A stretch of 64,000 nucleotides of DNA, from contig NZ_LT575472.1 in NCBI RefSeq assembly GCF_900086595.1, forward strand, positions 1,502,542 through 1,566,541, read 5' to 3'. Positions 17,767 through 26,713 of the stretch are shown here, one piece after another; the stretch's first letter is position 1, and each line of letters opens with the position of its first letter. The notes under the pieces were generated by a model. The model saw only the letters and a list, made by a program, of their open reading frames with translations. It did no database searches and had not been told where the DNA came from. The DNA is from Clostridium nigeriense (lineage in GTDB: Bacteria; Bacillota; Clostridia; Clostridiales; Clostridiaceae). Made by a program: the position numbers and the translations under genes.

Positions 17767-18505
17767 AAATATATTTATCAAAGTATTAAAAAGCTTTTAT
17801 GGAGTAATTATAGTATTAATATTATGGTATATTTTAAGTGCTATAATTGGAACAAATATGGTACCTACTCCTAAAATGTCAATAATAGAGCTTGTTAGAT
17901 TATTACAAAATGATTTTTTATATCATATTTTATATAGTTTATATAGAATACTAGGGTCAATATTAATTTCATTAGTAATAGGTATTCCTATTGGAATTAT
18001 TTTAGGAAGAAGTAACCTAGTAGATAAAATAATTTCACCTGCTATATATTTATTATATCCAATACCTAAAATAGCCTTTCTTCCAATTTTTATGGTTATG
18101 TTTGGTATAGGAGATAAATCAAAAATAATACTTATGGTAACAATCATAGTATTTCAAATTTTAATAGTTACAAGAGATGCAGTAAAGGAAATAGATAAAG
18201 ATATATTAATATCGGCGAAAGTTATGAAATTTAATAAATTTGATACAATAACAAAGGTTATATTGCCTAGTATTTTACCCAAAGTATTTTCAGCACTAAG
18301 AGTAAGTATTGGTATTGCTATATCTGCTTTATTCTTTAGTGAGAATTATGCAACTAAATATGGAATTGGGTATTTTATAATGAATTCTTGGGCTATGGTT
18401 GATTATAAAGGTATGTTTGCTGGAGTACTTGCACTTAGTATAATGTCATTGATAATTTTTAAGATTATAGATATTTTAGAGAAAAAAATATGTTCATGGA
18501 TATAA
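17759..18505 (+). CDS. ABC importer permease, SsuC/TauC-like
   Basis: 248 residues with about six membrane helices and the binding-protein-dependent transport EAA-like loop near the middle (S-A-K-V-M-K-F-N-K-F-D-T-I). It forms the channel of the importer with the preceding two genes. The ATG overlaps the end of the ATPase frame, pointing to translational coupling. Confidence 0.9.
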   Translation: MIKNIFIKVLKSFYGVIIVLILWYILSAIIGTNMVPTPKMSIIELVRLLQNDFLYHILYSLYRILGSILISLVIGIPIGIILGRSNLVDKIISPAIYLLYPIPKIAFLPIFMVMFGIGDKSKIILMVTIIVFQILIVTRDAVKEIDKDILISAKVMKFNKFDTITKVILPSILPKVFSALRVSIGIAISALFFSENYATKYGIGYFIMNSWAMVDYKGMFAGVLALSIMSLIIFKIIDILEKKICSWI

Positions 18506-18540
18506 TTGGGGCTGCTAAAAGCAGTCCCAATCTTTTATTT
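18505..18540. terminator. Bidirectional terminator between ABC importer and CotH operon
   Basis: A 12-bp stem ATTGGGGCTGCT / AGCAGTCCCAAT (18505-18516 with 18520-18531, one G-U) and a 3-nt loop, with T-rich sequence on the plus-strand exit. It overlaps the ABC permease stop codon and ends next to the CotH stop. Confidence 0.8.
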
Positions 18541-20799
18541 TATAGATTTAAATTTTCTTCTTTTAAATAGAAGTGCAAAAACTATACCGAATAACATAAC
18601 GCCTAAGTATCCGCAAAATTCAAATATTTTTCCTTTAATATTTATTTGATTATTAGAAAAATCATTGATATTAGTAGGTCTTTCTTGTTTATTATCTATA
18701 TTAGCTTGATTAGTATTAACTGTACTATCATTATTAGGTTTTTGCATTTGATTTTGTTGTGTATTAGATTCTTGATTACTAGTATTAGGATTTTGCATTT
18801 CTTCATTATTATTTGTACTATTTTCTATACTAGCACTAGTATTTGTATCTACATTGTTATTATTAGCAGGTCTTTGCATGGGATTTTGCTGTAGATTATC
18901 TTCCTGATTGTTATTATTAGGAGGTTGAATTGGACCTTCATTATTATTAATTATATTATTAATTTCACCATTATTATCTGCACTAGTTTCCATACTAGAG
19001 CTAGTAGGTGCATCCATATTGTTTATATCATTAGGCTTTTGCATATTCATATTTTTATCCCTAGCACCACCGCCTTGGCTACCCATTGCTGTTAGATTAA
19101 CAGTAGTTTCAATAGTTCCATAGCTAGTCGAAGGTTGACTTCCATCAAGTTGGGCAGCTATACTTTTTGCTCTATTAATTCCAAAGTTTATTAATTCAGG
19201 AAGTGAAGCTTCATATTCTTCATAAGTATAGAATGCTGTAGCATCATTTTTTACATATTCAGATATAAGAGAATTTACTGAATTAATTGTATTTTCATAA
19301 GTTCCATCATTAACGTAATCAACAATTTCTTGAAGATATTTATGATAAGTTTCTTTGTATTCATCAACTTCTAATAATTTTTCTATTAAAGGACTATTTC
19401 CAGTAGTATCTGTAACAGGACTATCTATCGGGAAGTTTATAGCGTTACTAGCACTTCCTATAGTAAATCCTCCAAAGGATAGGTTGTAGTCCCAAGGAAG
19501 TATTTCAAAAACACCATCTCGTTCATAAAGATAATAATTATGTTTCATATTAGAAGCATAGCTATCTAAATTTACAAGGAAAGTATTTACTGCAAAATAT
19601 CTAAGGATCTCATCTACATTAAGGTATTCTTCTAAGTTAGTTCCTTCATTAAGATTTTTAATCATTTCAATAACTTTTTCTTTATCTGAATCAGTAGTTG
19701 TTTTAAATATATTATTATCAAATATATCTGAGTAGGATTCTTTATTATCATCGGTATACACTAAACTTCCACCGTTGGAGGAACCCATTCCTCCGCCTCC
19801 ACCCATCATACCACCTCTAAAGCCATTATTATTAGCTTGATTTTCTTGAGTATTGTTATTTGTTTGGCTATCATTTGTATTAGCATTATCGTTATTAGTT
19901 ATATTACTAATATCAGGAGGATTAGTATTATCGCTATTAGGCATATTTCCTATGTCAGGAGGATTAGCATTATCTCCATTAGGAATATTGCCCATGTCAG
20001 GAGGATTAGCATTATCTCCATTAGGCATATTACCTATATTAGGAGGAGTAGTGTTATCTCCAGAAGGCATGTTGCCCATATTAGGAGGATTAATATTATC
20101 TCCATTAGGTATCTCACCCATATTAGGTTTCATATTTTCATTATTATCTTTCTTTCCACCTATTTCATTACCTTCAGGTTTATATAGGTTTCCTGATAAA
20201 GAACCATAATTTCTTTCGATAAATTCTTCTTCAATTACTTCAACTGCAAAATATAATCCCCATTCTTCTCCATTAAGAGTTATATTAGTAAATGCAAAGG
20301 CTGGAGTTGGAACACCCATTTTATCTAGTAAGTCATAAGATAGATATTCTTTCATATAAGTAGCATCAGAAATAATATTATTTAAGGCTATTTTACTTAA
20401 GCCATCCATTGTTTGTCCATCAACATATTCATCAAATTTTACTTTGAAGCTAAATCTATCAGTAGTGTCGTCACTTGCAACTGTAGAAAGGCTTGAATTT
20501 CCTTTTGCTCTAATACCTACATTATAATATTTTGTTCCGTTTACAGTTATATTAGAGTTTATATATTCTTCATCTGTAGCATTTTCTAAAAGATAATTCC
20601 AATTATCCTCGTCAACTTCTATATCTATTTCAGTTATGTTTTCTTTATCGAAAACAGTATCAACATAGTTAAAGTTACTAGAAGAAGTAGCATTGCTAAT
20701 AGTTATATTTTTAGATTTTATATAAAATAAAGAAGTAAAAAGTATAGCTATAGCTGTTATTGTAGCTATAATAGCATTTATATATTTATTTGAAATCAT
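18535..20799 (-). CDS. CotH kinase-like surface protein with internal tandem repeat
   Basis: 754 residues. N-terminal membrane segment (about 8-27), CotH domain split around a repeat, and C-terminal membrane segment (about 722-746) followed by R-R-K. The kinase-like signature L-P-W-D-Y-N (about 432-437), a metal-binding motif of CotH, is intact, as are the K-G-N-S-S and F-K-V-K-F stretches. Six 14-residue G-N-M-P-N-G-D-N-type repeats (224-307) are inserted in the domain, and residues about 580-715 are Asn/Gln-rich. CotH proteins phosphorylate spore coat proteins; here the membrane anchors suggest cell-surface work. Third gene of the VTC/DUF4956/CotH operon. Confidence 0.85.
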   Translation of the reverse strand: MISNKYINAIIATITAIAILFTSLFYIKSKNITISNATSSSNFNYVDTVFDKENITEIDIEVDEDNWNYLLENATDEEYINSNITVNGTKYYNVGIRAKGNSSLSTVASDDTTDRFSFKVKFDEYVDGQTMDGLSKIALNNIISDATYMKEYLSYDLLDKMGVPTPAFAFTNITLNGEEWGLYFAVEVIEEEFIERNYGSLSGNLYKPEGNEIGGKKDNNENMKPNMGEIPNGDNINPPNMGNMPSGDNTTPPNIGNMPNGDNANPPDMGNIPNGDNANPPDIGNMPNSDNTNPPDISNITNNDNANTNDSQTNNNTQENQANNNGFRGGMMGGGGGMGSSNGGSLVYTDDNKESYSDIFDNNIFKTTTDSDKEKVIEMIKNLNEGTNLEEYLNVDEILRYFAVNTFLVNLDSYASNMKHNYYLYERDGVFEILPWDYNLSFGGFTIGSASNAINFPIDSPVTDTTGNSPLIEKLLEVDEYKETYHKYLQEIVDYVNDGTYENTINSVNSLISEYVKNDATAFYTYEEYEASLPELINFGINRAKSIAAQLDGSQPSTSYGTIETTVNLTAMGSQGGGARDKNMNMQKPNDINNMDAPTSSSMETSADNNGEINNIINNNEGPIQPPNNNNQEDNLQQNPMQRPANNNNVDTNTSASIENSTNNNEEMQNPNTSNQESNTQQNQMQKPNNDSTVNTNQANIDNKQERPTNINDFSNNQINIKGKIFEFCGYLGVMLFGIVFALLFKRRKFKSIK
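19879..20130 (-). repeat. Six tandem 42-bp coding repeats inside the CotH gene
   Basis: Units begin at 19879, 19921, 19963, 20005, 20047 and 20089, each 42 bp and in frame, encoding variants of a Gly-Asn-Met-Pro-Asn-Gly-Asp-Asn plus Pro-Pro motif. The units differ by several substitutions, so they are not a recent perfect expansion, but copy number could still vary between strains. Confidence 0.9.
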
Positions 20800-20820
20800 T
20801 TCATAACACCACCTTAAGGG

Positions 20821-21495
20821 TTAACTCATATAGTCACCATTGTAGCTTACTAAAACAACATTATTAACTCCTTCTAATTTATTAATTTCATTTACAAATT
20901 TAGTTGACATTTCTTTTAATTTTATTTCAACAGTAAGCTCTATACCATTACTACCTGATACAGTTTTTGATTTAATAACATGTTTCTTTACTGATTTGTT
21001 AATATTGTTCATTACTAAATTTTCACTATGTTCATCTTCACAGTTTATTACTAAAATATAAGGATTATCTGTACTTTTCTTATTAACAAATACAAGCATT
21101 ATAATTCCTATAAATACAGATCCAAATACAGCAAGAGGAATAAGTCCAGCACCAAGAACTATACCAATACTAACTGACCAAAAAACAAAAGCAATATCTA
21201 GAGGTTCTTTAACAGCAGATCTAAATCTTACTATAGATAAAGCACCAACCATACCAAGAGATAATACAACGTTTGAAGTTACAGCTAAGATTATAAGAGT
21301 TGTAACTAAAGTCATTGCAAGTAGTGATACACCAAAATTTTCAGAATACATAACTCCTCTGAAAGTTTTTTTATAAACTAAGAAAATAAATAATCCTATT
21401 GCAAAAGCAAGTGCAAGAGCAATAACCATATCGAGCATATTAAAAGATGTTGTTTTTTCTAAAAAACTAGATTTAAAAATATCATTAAAAGTCAT
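20821..21495 (-). CDS. DUF4956 membrane protein
   Basis: 224 residues. A TTG at 21510 is in frame, but GGAGGT immediately upstream of ATG 21495 decides the start. Three to four membrane helices (about 15-35, 45-75, 95-130) are followed by a soluble C-terminal domain of about 90 residues. The conserved M-V-G-A-L-S-I-V-R-F-R-S-A block is typical of DUF4956. The function is not established; the family is usually next to VTC-domain polyphosphate polymerases, as here, suggesting it is the membrane partner of that enzyme. Middle gene of the operon. Confidence 0.87.
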   Translation of the reverse strand: MTFNDIFKSSFLEKTTSFNMLDMVIALALAFAIGLFIFLVYKKTFRGVMYSENFGVSLLAMTLVTTLIILAVTSNVVLSLGMVGALSIVRFRSAVKEPLDIAFVFWSVSIGIVLGAGLIPLAVFGSVFIGIIMLVFVNKKSTDNPYILVINCEDEHSENLVMNNINKSVKKHVIKSKTVSGSNGIELTVEIKLKEMSTKFVNEINKLEGVNNVVLVSYNGDYMS

Positions 21496-21518
21496 TTTTG
21501 TTACCTCCAAAATATAAA

Positions 21519-22202
21519 TTATACTGTAAATAATCTACAAGCTGCATATTTTGAAACAGCAGTTTGCCTACGTGTATTGGTTTGTACAAGATCCCTAATA
21601 ATATCAGGGAGAAAATTATCATATTTAATTTCTAAAATTATAGGATTATCATTTACTAAGCCTAATGTTGGTAAGTTTGGATCAAATATATTCGTAGAAT
21701 ATAAACCACTTTTTATATTACGATCAACTGTTATCCTTACATTTCCAGCATTAAATATATAGGCTTCTCTAGTATAGTCAACTATAGTTTTAGGTTTAAG
21801 ACATTGATATTTTAACTTACAATAAAATTCTTTAAGTACATCTTTGTTAGAATCTTTTAAAAAATTAATATCTCCATTTAATATTTTTTGACATTCTTCT
21901 TTAGTTAATGGAGCAGAAGATTTATAACATAATCCATTTAATTTACTTTTTTTTTCAAGTCTAATAAAAGAGTGATTGTGATTATAAAATCTAATTCTAA
22001 ATTTTTCTCTATTATTAAAACCACTTATTTTTTCCATTAGAGCTTTGTCATTAAAATTATCAAAGTATAAACTTCTTATATGATAAATACCACTATCTCC
22101 TGCATTTTTATCTAGAGTTGCGAAATTTTTCAATCTATTTTTTATAGATATATAGTCAGATAGAGTAATAAAAACTTTTATTTCATGTCTAGGTTTTACC
22201 AT
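21519..22202 (-). CDS. VTC-domain polyphosphate polymerase
   Basis: 227 residues, the size of a lone VTC catalytic tunnel domain. Basic strands R-H-E-I-K, K-F-R-I-R-F-Y, I-R-L-E-K-K and T-V-D-R, and the acidic I-L-E-I-K-Y near the end, match the residues that line the tunnel in yeast Vtc4, which makes polyphosphate from ATP. No SPX domain is present. SD AGGAGGTGAT. First gene of the operon with DUF4956 and CotH; a cytoplasmic face polymerase working with membrane partners is the likely arrangement. Confidence 0.85.
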   Translation of the reverse strand: MVKPRHEIKVFITLSDYISIKNRLKNFATLDKNAGDSGIYHIRSLYFDNFNDKALMEKISGFNNREKFRIRFYNHNHSFIRLEKKSKLNGLCYKSSAPLTKEECQKILNGDINFLKDSNKDVLKEFYCKLKYQCLKPKTIVDYTREAYIFNAGNVRITVDRNIKSGLYSTNIFDPNLPTLGLVNDNPIILEIKYDNFLPDIIRDLVQTNTRRQTAVSKYAACRLFTV

Positions 22203-22558
22203 AAATTATCACCTCCTGTTCGAAAGTAATATTAATTCATTAAGCTTAAATTAGTCTTAAATTTAAAAAATTAAATTTTATAACTGACATAAAAGTGAAA
22301 CAATTTAATGCTAAGATTTGGCGATAATAATTTTGGTAAAAATATAAAGGAAACTACATCAATACAAAAATATATATGGAAAAATAGATATAGTTAATAA
22401 AGGGTAGAGTAATTTTAATGATTATTATTCTAATTTTTGTTTTAAATTTAATTCTATTTTAAGGTTTCTATGATAGAATTTTATTAATTAATAATTTTAT
22501 ATCTTTTTATTAGGCTGTTTTATTAACAGTTTCAGATAGTTTATATGGAGGTAATTAA
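22203..22558. promoter_or_regulatory. Divergent intergenic region, VTC operon / two-component system
   Basis: 356 nt with no gene. It must hold the promoters of both the minus-strand VTC/DUF4956/CotH operon and the plus-strand response regulator. I see only AT-rich sequence and a small CTGTT-TTATT-AACAG hairpin near 22514-22529; no operator that I can define. Confidence 0.4.
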
Positions 22559-23230
22559 ATGAAACTACTTTTAATTGAAGATGAGAAAGAGCTTTCAGAG
22601 GCTTTATTTCAAATACTAACTAAAAATAAATATTTTGTTGATTCTGTCTACGATGGGGAAGATGGACTTGATTATGCATTAACAGGAATATATGATGTTA
22701 TAATTTTAGATATAATGTTACCTAAACTAGATGGATTAAGTTTATTAAAAAAGATAAGAAAAGAAGGAATTTTAACTCCTGTAATAATGCTGACTGCAAA
22801 AAGTCAAATAGAAGATAGAGTTGTTGGATTAGATTTAGGAGCAGATGATTATTTAACTAAACCTTTCGCAGTTGAAGAGCTACTAGCAAGGCTTAGGTCC
22901 ATAACTAGAAGAAAAGGAACTGTTGTTAATGATAACATATTAACTTATGGAGACATACGTTTAAATATAAATACTTATGATTTAGATGTAAATGATGAAA
23001 GTATTAGATTAACATTAAAGGAGTTTGAAATTATCAAATATTTTATGGAAAGACCTAAATGTGTAGTTAGTAAAGATGATTTAATAACTAAACTTTGGGG
23101 GTTTGATTCAGAAGTAGAATATAACAATATAGAGGTTTACATTTCTTTTATTAGAAAAAAATTATCTTATTTAAAATCAAAGGTAAATATAGTTACAATA
23201 AGAGGTGTCGGTTATAGAATGGAGGATTAA
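22559..23230 (+). CDS. OmpR-family response regulator
   Basis: 223 residues: receiver domain with acidic pocket E-D-E, phosphoacceptor Asp51 (I-I-L-D-I-M-L-P), Thr in M-L-T-A and Lys in T-K-P-F, then a winged-helix DNA-binding domain ending G-V-G-Y-R. It partners the kinase encoded 2 nt downstream. Divergent orientation from the VTC/DUF4956/CotH operon makes that operon its most obvious candidate target, but this is inference from position. Confidence 0.93.
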   Translation: MKLLLIEDEKELSEALFQILTKNKYFVDSVYDGEDGLDYALTGIYDVIILDIMLPKLDGLSLLKKIRKEGILTPVIMLTAKSQIEDRVVGLDLGADDYLTKPFAVEELLARLRSITRRKGTVVNDNILTYGDIRLNINTYDLDVNDESIRLTLKEFEIIKYFMERPKCVVSKDDLITKLWGFDSEVEYNNIEVYISFIRKKLSYLKSKVNIVTIRGVGYRMED

Positions 23231-23232
23231 CT

Positions 23233-24432
23233 TTGTTTGATAAGTTAAAGAAAAAATTTATATTAATAAATATGTCTTTATTAACAGTAGTTTTTATACT
23301 GATTTTTGGAAGTATATATATTTTTACGACTATAAGTATGGATAGAGACTTAGAACACGAATTACGGGGGATTATATATAATCAAAAAAAACCAGCACCA
23401 GATTTACCAATGATGAGTAGTAGTATAAGTATTGATTTAGATTCTGATTATAATATTGCAAAAGTTACAACCTTTATGGAAGTTGATGAAGATGTACTTA
23501 AAGATACTATATATGAAATAATAAAGAATGGAAAAAAATATGATAAAGTTAAGTTAGAGGGAAGTAGTTATGGGTATTTAAAGGAATATACTGCAAAAGG
23601 ATTAAAAATAGTGCTTATGAGTAGGCAACCACAAATAGATGTATTAAATAATCTTCTAAAGGTATTTATATTTATTGGAAGTATAAGTCTTATTTTATTG
23701 CTTTTAATAAGTATTTATTTAACTAATAAAACTATAAAGCCAATAAAGGAAACTTTTGAAAAGCAAAAACAATTTATAGCAGATGCTTCTCATGAACTTA
23801 AAACCCCACTTGCCATTATAAGAACCAATACTTCATTAGTATTATCTAATAAAGGGGCCACTGTGGAAAGTCAAAGTAAGTGGCTTAATTATATTAATAA
23901 TCAAATAGGAAGAATGACAGAATTATTAGATGAAATGCTATCATTAGCAAAGCTTGATACAAATAGAGAACTTCAAGAATTTAAAGATTTTGATTTAAGT
24001 AAATTATTAAACAGTATTTTATTAACCTTTGAAGCTGTTATTTTTGAGAATAGAATAGAATTAGAATCTAATATTTCAGAAAATGTTTCATTAAAGGGTG
24101 ATAAGGAGAGTATAAAAAAGGTAGTTATAATATTATTAGATAATGCTATTAAGTATACTAATAAAAGTGGCAAGATTAATGTTAATTTACAACAGGAAAA
24201 AAATAAAATAAAGCTTAAGATTAAAAATACAGGAGAAGGAATTAAAAAAGAAGATTTAGAAAAAATATTTGAAAGATTTTATAGAGTGGACTCATCAAGA
24301 GCAAGAGAAACAGGAGGATATGGTCTTGGATTATCTATAGCTAAATCAATAGTAGATAGTCATAAAGGGAAAATATATGCGGAAAGCAATATTGGGAAAG
24401 ATACTACGTTTATAATAGAATTTAATATTTAA
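23233..24432 (+). CDS. Two-component sensor histidine kinase
   Basis: 399 residues from a TTG start, with SD GGAGG lying in the end of the preceding gene. Two membrane helices (about 10-32 and 142-164) bracket an extracellular sensor of about 110 residues without a recognisable fold. Then follow a HisKA domain with S-H187-E-L-K-T-P and HATPase N, G1 and G2 boxes (D-N-A-I-K-Y, G-G-Y-G-L-G-L-S-I). Translationally coupled to the regulator. The stimulus is unknown. Confidence 0.92.
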   Translation: MFDKLKKKFILINMSLLTVVFILIFGSIYIFTTISMDRDLEHELRGIIYNQKKPAPDLPMMSSSISIDLDSDYNIAKVTTFMEVDEDVLKDTIYEIIKNGKKYDKVKLEGSSYGYLKEYTAKGLKIVLMSRQPQIDVLNNLLKVFIFIGSISLILLLLISIYLTNKTIKPIKETFEKQKQFIADASHELKTPLAIIRTNTSLVLSNKGATVESQSKWLNYINNQIGRMTELLDEMLSLAKLDTNRELQEFKDFDLSKLLNSILLTFEAVIFENRIELESNISENVSLKGDKESIKKVVIILLDNAIKYTNKSGKINVNLQQEKNKIKLKIKNTGEGIKKEDLEKIFERFYRVDSSRARETGGYGLGLSIAKSIVDSHKGKIYAESNIGKDTTFIIEFNI

Positions 24433-24468
24433 TAGCTTTTTAAAGGCTAAAATAATTAATAATCTTTG

Positions 24469-24516
24469 TTGAATTTTTTATACTGTGGAGTTAAAATTGT
24501 ACTAGTCAGTCAAAAT
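24469..24516 (+). promoter_or_regulatory. Promoter and possible repressor site before the YhgE/Pip pair
   Basis: TTGAAT (24469-24474), 17-nt spacer and TAAAAT (24492-24497). TACTAGTCAGTCA begins 3 nt later, over the likely start point. ACTAGTCAGT resembles half of the TGACTGACTAGTCAGTCA operators of some TetR-type repressors, but the left half is poor here. Confidence 0.4.
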
Positions 24517-24550
24517 GTAAAAGTATAAGTAGCAAAAGGAAAGAGGCAGT

Positions 24551-26701
24551 ATGAAAAATATAATCAAGGTATTCAAGAGAGATTTAAAAAGTATTGTAAA
24601 AAATCCAATAGCCTTAATCATTGTGGCTGGTGTATGTGTTATACCAGCCTTATATGCTTGGGTAAATATAAAGGCATGTTGGGATCCATATGGAAATACA
24701 AGTACAATTCCTATAGCAGTTGTTAATAGTGATAAAGGCACAGAAGTTTTGGGAGAAGAACTAAATGTTGGACAAGAGATTATTGAGGAACTTAAAAACA
24801 ATAAAAATATAGGATGGAAATTTGTAAGTAAAGAGAATGCCGATTCTGGAGTAGTAGATGGTACTTATTTTGCATCTATAGAAATTCCAGAAAGCTTTTC
24901 TGAAGATTTAGTTAGTATAACAACGGACAGGAGTAAGAAGGCTGAGATAATTTATAAATTAGATACTAAGGCAAATCCTGTTGCAGGAAAAATAGCAGGT
25001 GTTGCAGAAGAGACCTTAATTGATGAAGTTACATCAAATTTTATTGAAACTGTAAATAAAAAGGTTTTTGATAAAATTGATGGTTATGAAGAAAAAATTG
25101 ATAAAAATAAAGTTGACATTATAAAGCTTAAGGATCTCGTAATAACTGCATCTAAAGAAATAGATTCTGTTATAGATATTTTAGATGGAGTAAATTCAAA
25201 TTCTGGAAATCTAAATAATTATTTAAAGGAAGTTAAATCAACATTACCATTATTAACAAGCGGAATGTCTACAGATGAGTCCATAATCAAAAATGCAGAA
25301 AATTTAATAAAGTCTACAACTGATAGTTTTACTAATTCAGTTTCTATATTAAATGAAAATTTAAGTCAAAGTAAAATTAGTGTGGACAAAATTATATCAA
25401 TTTTAGACAGTTTAAAGGATAACAAAAGTAATGTTGAAATTAATAGTCAAATCAGTGAGGCTAAAAACACATTGACTTTTATAAATAATTCAACAACTTC
25501 TAATATAAATTACTTAGAATCTGTAAATAAAGAAAAGCCAAATGAAAATATAGCGAATAATATTTCTGATTTAAAAGTATTGCAAAGTGATATTAGTAAG
25601 CAAGAAAGTTTAATTGAATCAATTTGGAATAATTATTCTAACGAAAATAAAGAAAATGAGGAAGTAATAAATGAGCTAAAGGAAAATTTAAAACATATTT
25701 CTAATAATATTGAAAATCTTCAAAATAGCTTTGAAAGTGGAACAATTCCTATTTTAAATGATATAAATAATAATTTGATAAATGCCACTAAAAAAGCATA
25801 TGAGCTTTTGGATCATTCTCAAAAATCTGTTGATGGTATAACAAATTTATTAAATACAGCAGAGCAAGGAAGTGGACTTGCATCTCAGGTATCGGGAAAT
25901 CTTTTAGAAGAATTAGAATACTATAGAGAGGATATTAAAAGCTTAGGTGAAGAATTATCTAAGGTAAATAATGAGGACTTAAAGAGTATTCTTGCAATAT
26001 TACAAAGTAATCCAGATTTAATTTCAAATTTTATTGCAGATCCATTTAATATTAAAGAAGTAGAGGTATATTCCGTACCTAATTATGGTTCAGCTATGGC
26101 TCCTATATATTCTGTTTTAGCAATATGGGTTGGAGGGTTAATACTAACTTCAATATTAAAAACTGAAACTCCTAAAATTGATTGGGGAGATGAGCCAAAT
26201 ATAAGAGAAAAGCATTTTGGAAAGATGTTTACTTTTGTATTATTAGCAGCAATACAAGGTCTTATAATAGCTTTAGGAAATATACTTTTATTAAAAGTAT
26301 ATTCTGTGTCTCCAGTTTTAATGGTGATTTTTTCAGTGCTATCAGCTGTAACATTTTCTATAATTATTTTTACAAATGTATCTTTACTTGGAAATGTTGG
26401 AAAAGCTATAAATATTGTTTTTATGATAGTTCAATTAGCTGGTTGTGGTGGGAGTTATCCAATACAAGTAGATCCACTTATATTTAGAATTTTACAACCA
26501 TTTTTCCCATTTACTTATGCTGTAGGTGGATTTAGAGAAGCCATTGCAGGTCCGCTTATAAGTAGTGTGATTTTAGATATAAGTATTTTAGTACTATTCT
26601 CAATTCTATATGTAATGTTAGGCTTTGTATTTAAGCCAAGATTAAAGAGCGTAGTAAAAAGATTTGAGAAGAAATTCCACGAGTCTGGAATAGGAGAATA
26701 G
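24551..26701 (+). CDS. YhgE/Pip-family membrane protein, copy 1
   Basis: 716 residues. One N-terminal membrane helix (about 18-38), a conserved extracellular N domain (A-C-W-D-P-Y-G-N, then P-I-A-V-V-N-S-D-K-G), a long helical, coiled-coil-rich region (about 190-480) and five to six C-terminal helices of ABC-2-like type. The family includes the Lactococcus phage infection protein Pip, and its N domain is related to EsaA of type VII secretion. Its physiological function is unsettled; a transport or envelope role is likely. Forms an operon with a second copy 12 nt downstream. Confidence 0.88.
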   Translation: MKNIIKVFKRDLKSIVKNPIALIIVAGVCVIPALYAWVNIKACWDPYGNTSTIPIAVVNSDKGTEVLGEELNVGQEIIEELKNNKNIGWKFVSKENADSGVVDGTYFASIEIPESFSEDLVSITTDRSKKAEIIYKLDTKANPVAGKIAGVAEETLIDEVTSNFIETVNKKVFDKIDGYEEKIDKNKVDIIKLKDLVITASKEIDSVIDILDGVNSNSGNLNNYLKEVKSTLPLLTSGMSTDESIIKNAENLIKSTTDSFTNSVSILNENLSQSKISVDKIISILDSLKDNKSNVEINSQISEAKNTLTFINNSTTSNINYLESVNKEKPNENIANNISDLKVLQSDISKQESLIESIWNNYSNENKENEEVINELKENLKHISNNIENLQNSFESGTIPILNDINNNLINATKKAYELLDHSQKSVDGITNLLNTAEQGSGLASQVSGNLLEELEYYREDIKSLGEELSKVNNEDLKSILAILQSNPDLISNFIADPFNIKEVEVYSVPNYGSAMAPIYSVLAIWVGGLILTSILKTETPKIDWGDEPNIREKHFGKMFTFVLLAAIQGLIIALGNILLLKVYSVSPVLMVIFSVLSAVTFSIIIFTNVSLLGNVGKAINIVFMIVQLAGCGGSYPIQVDPLIFRILQPFFPFTYAVGGFREAIAGPLISSVILDISILVLFSILYVMLGFVFKPRLKSVVKRFEKKFHESGIGE

Positions 26702-26713
26702 TGAGGTTATATT

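Noticed and set aside
19879..20130. Tandem repeats as a possible CRISPR array
   Set aside because: Units are contiguous, without unique spacers, and lie in frame in a coding gene.
19837..20209. Two long plus-strand open frames opposite the CotH gene
   Set aside because: They are created by the 42-bp tandem repeats in the minus-strand gene, have repetitive composition and no ribosome binding site.
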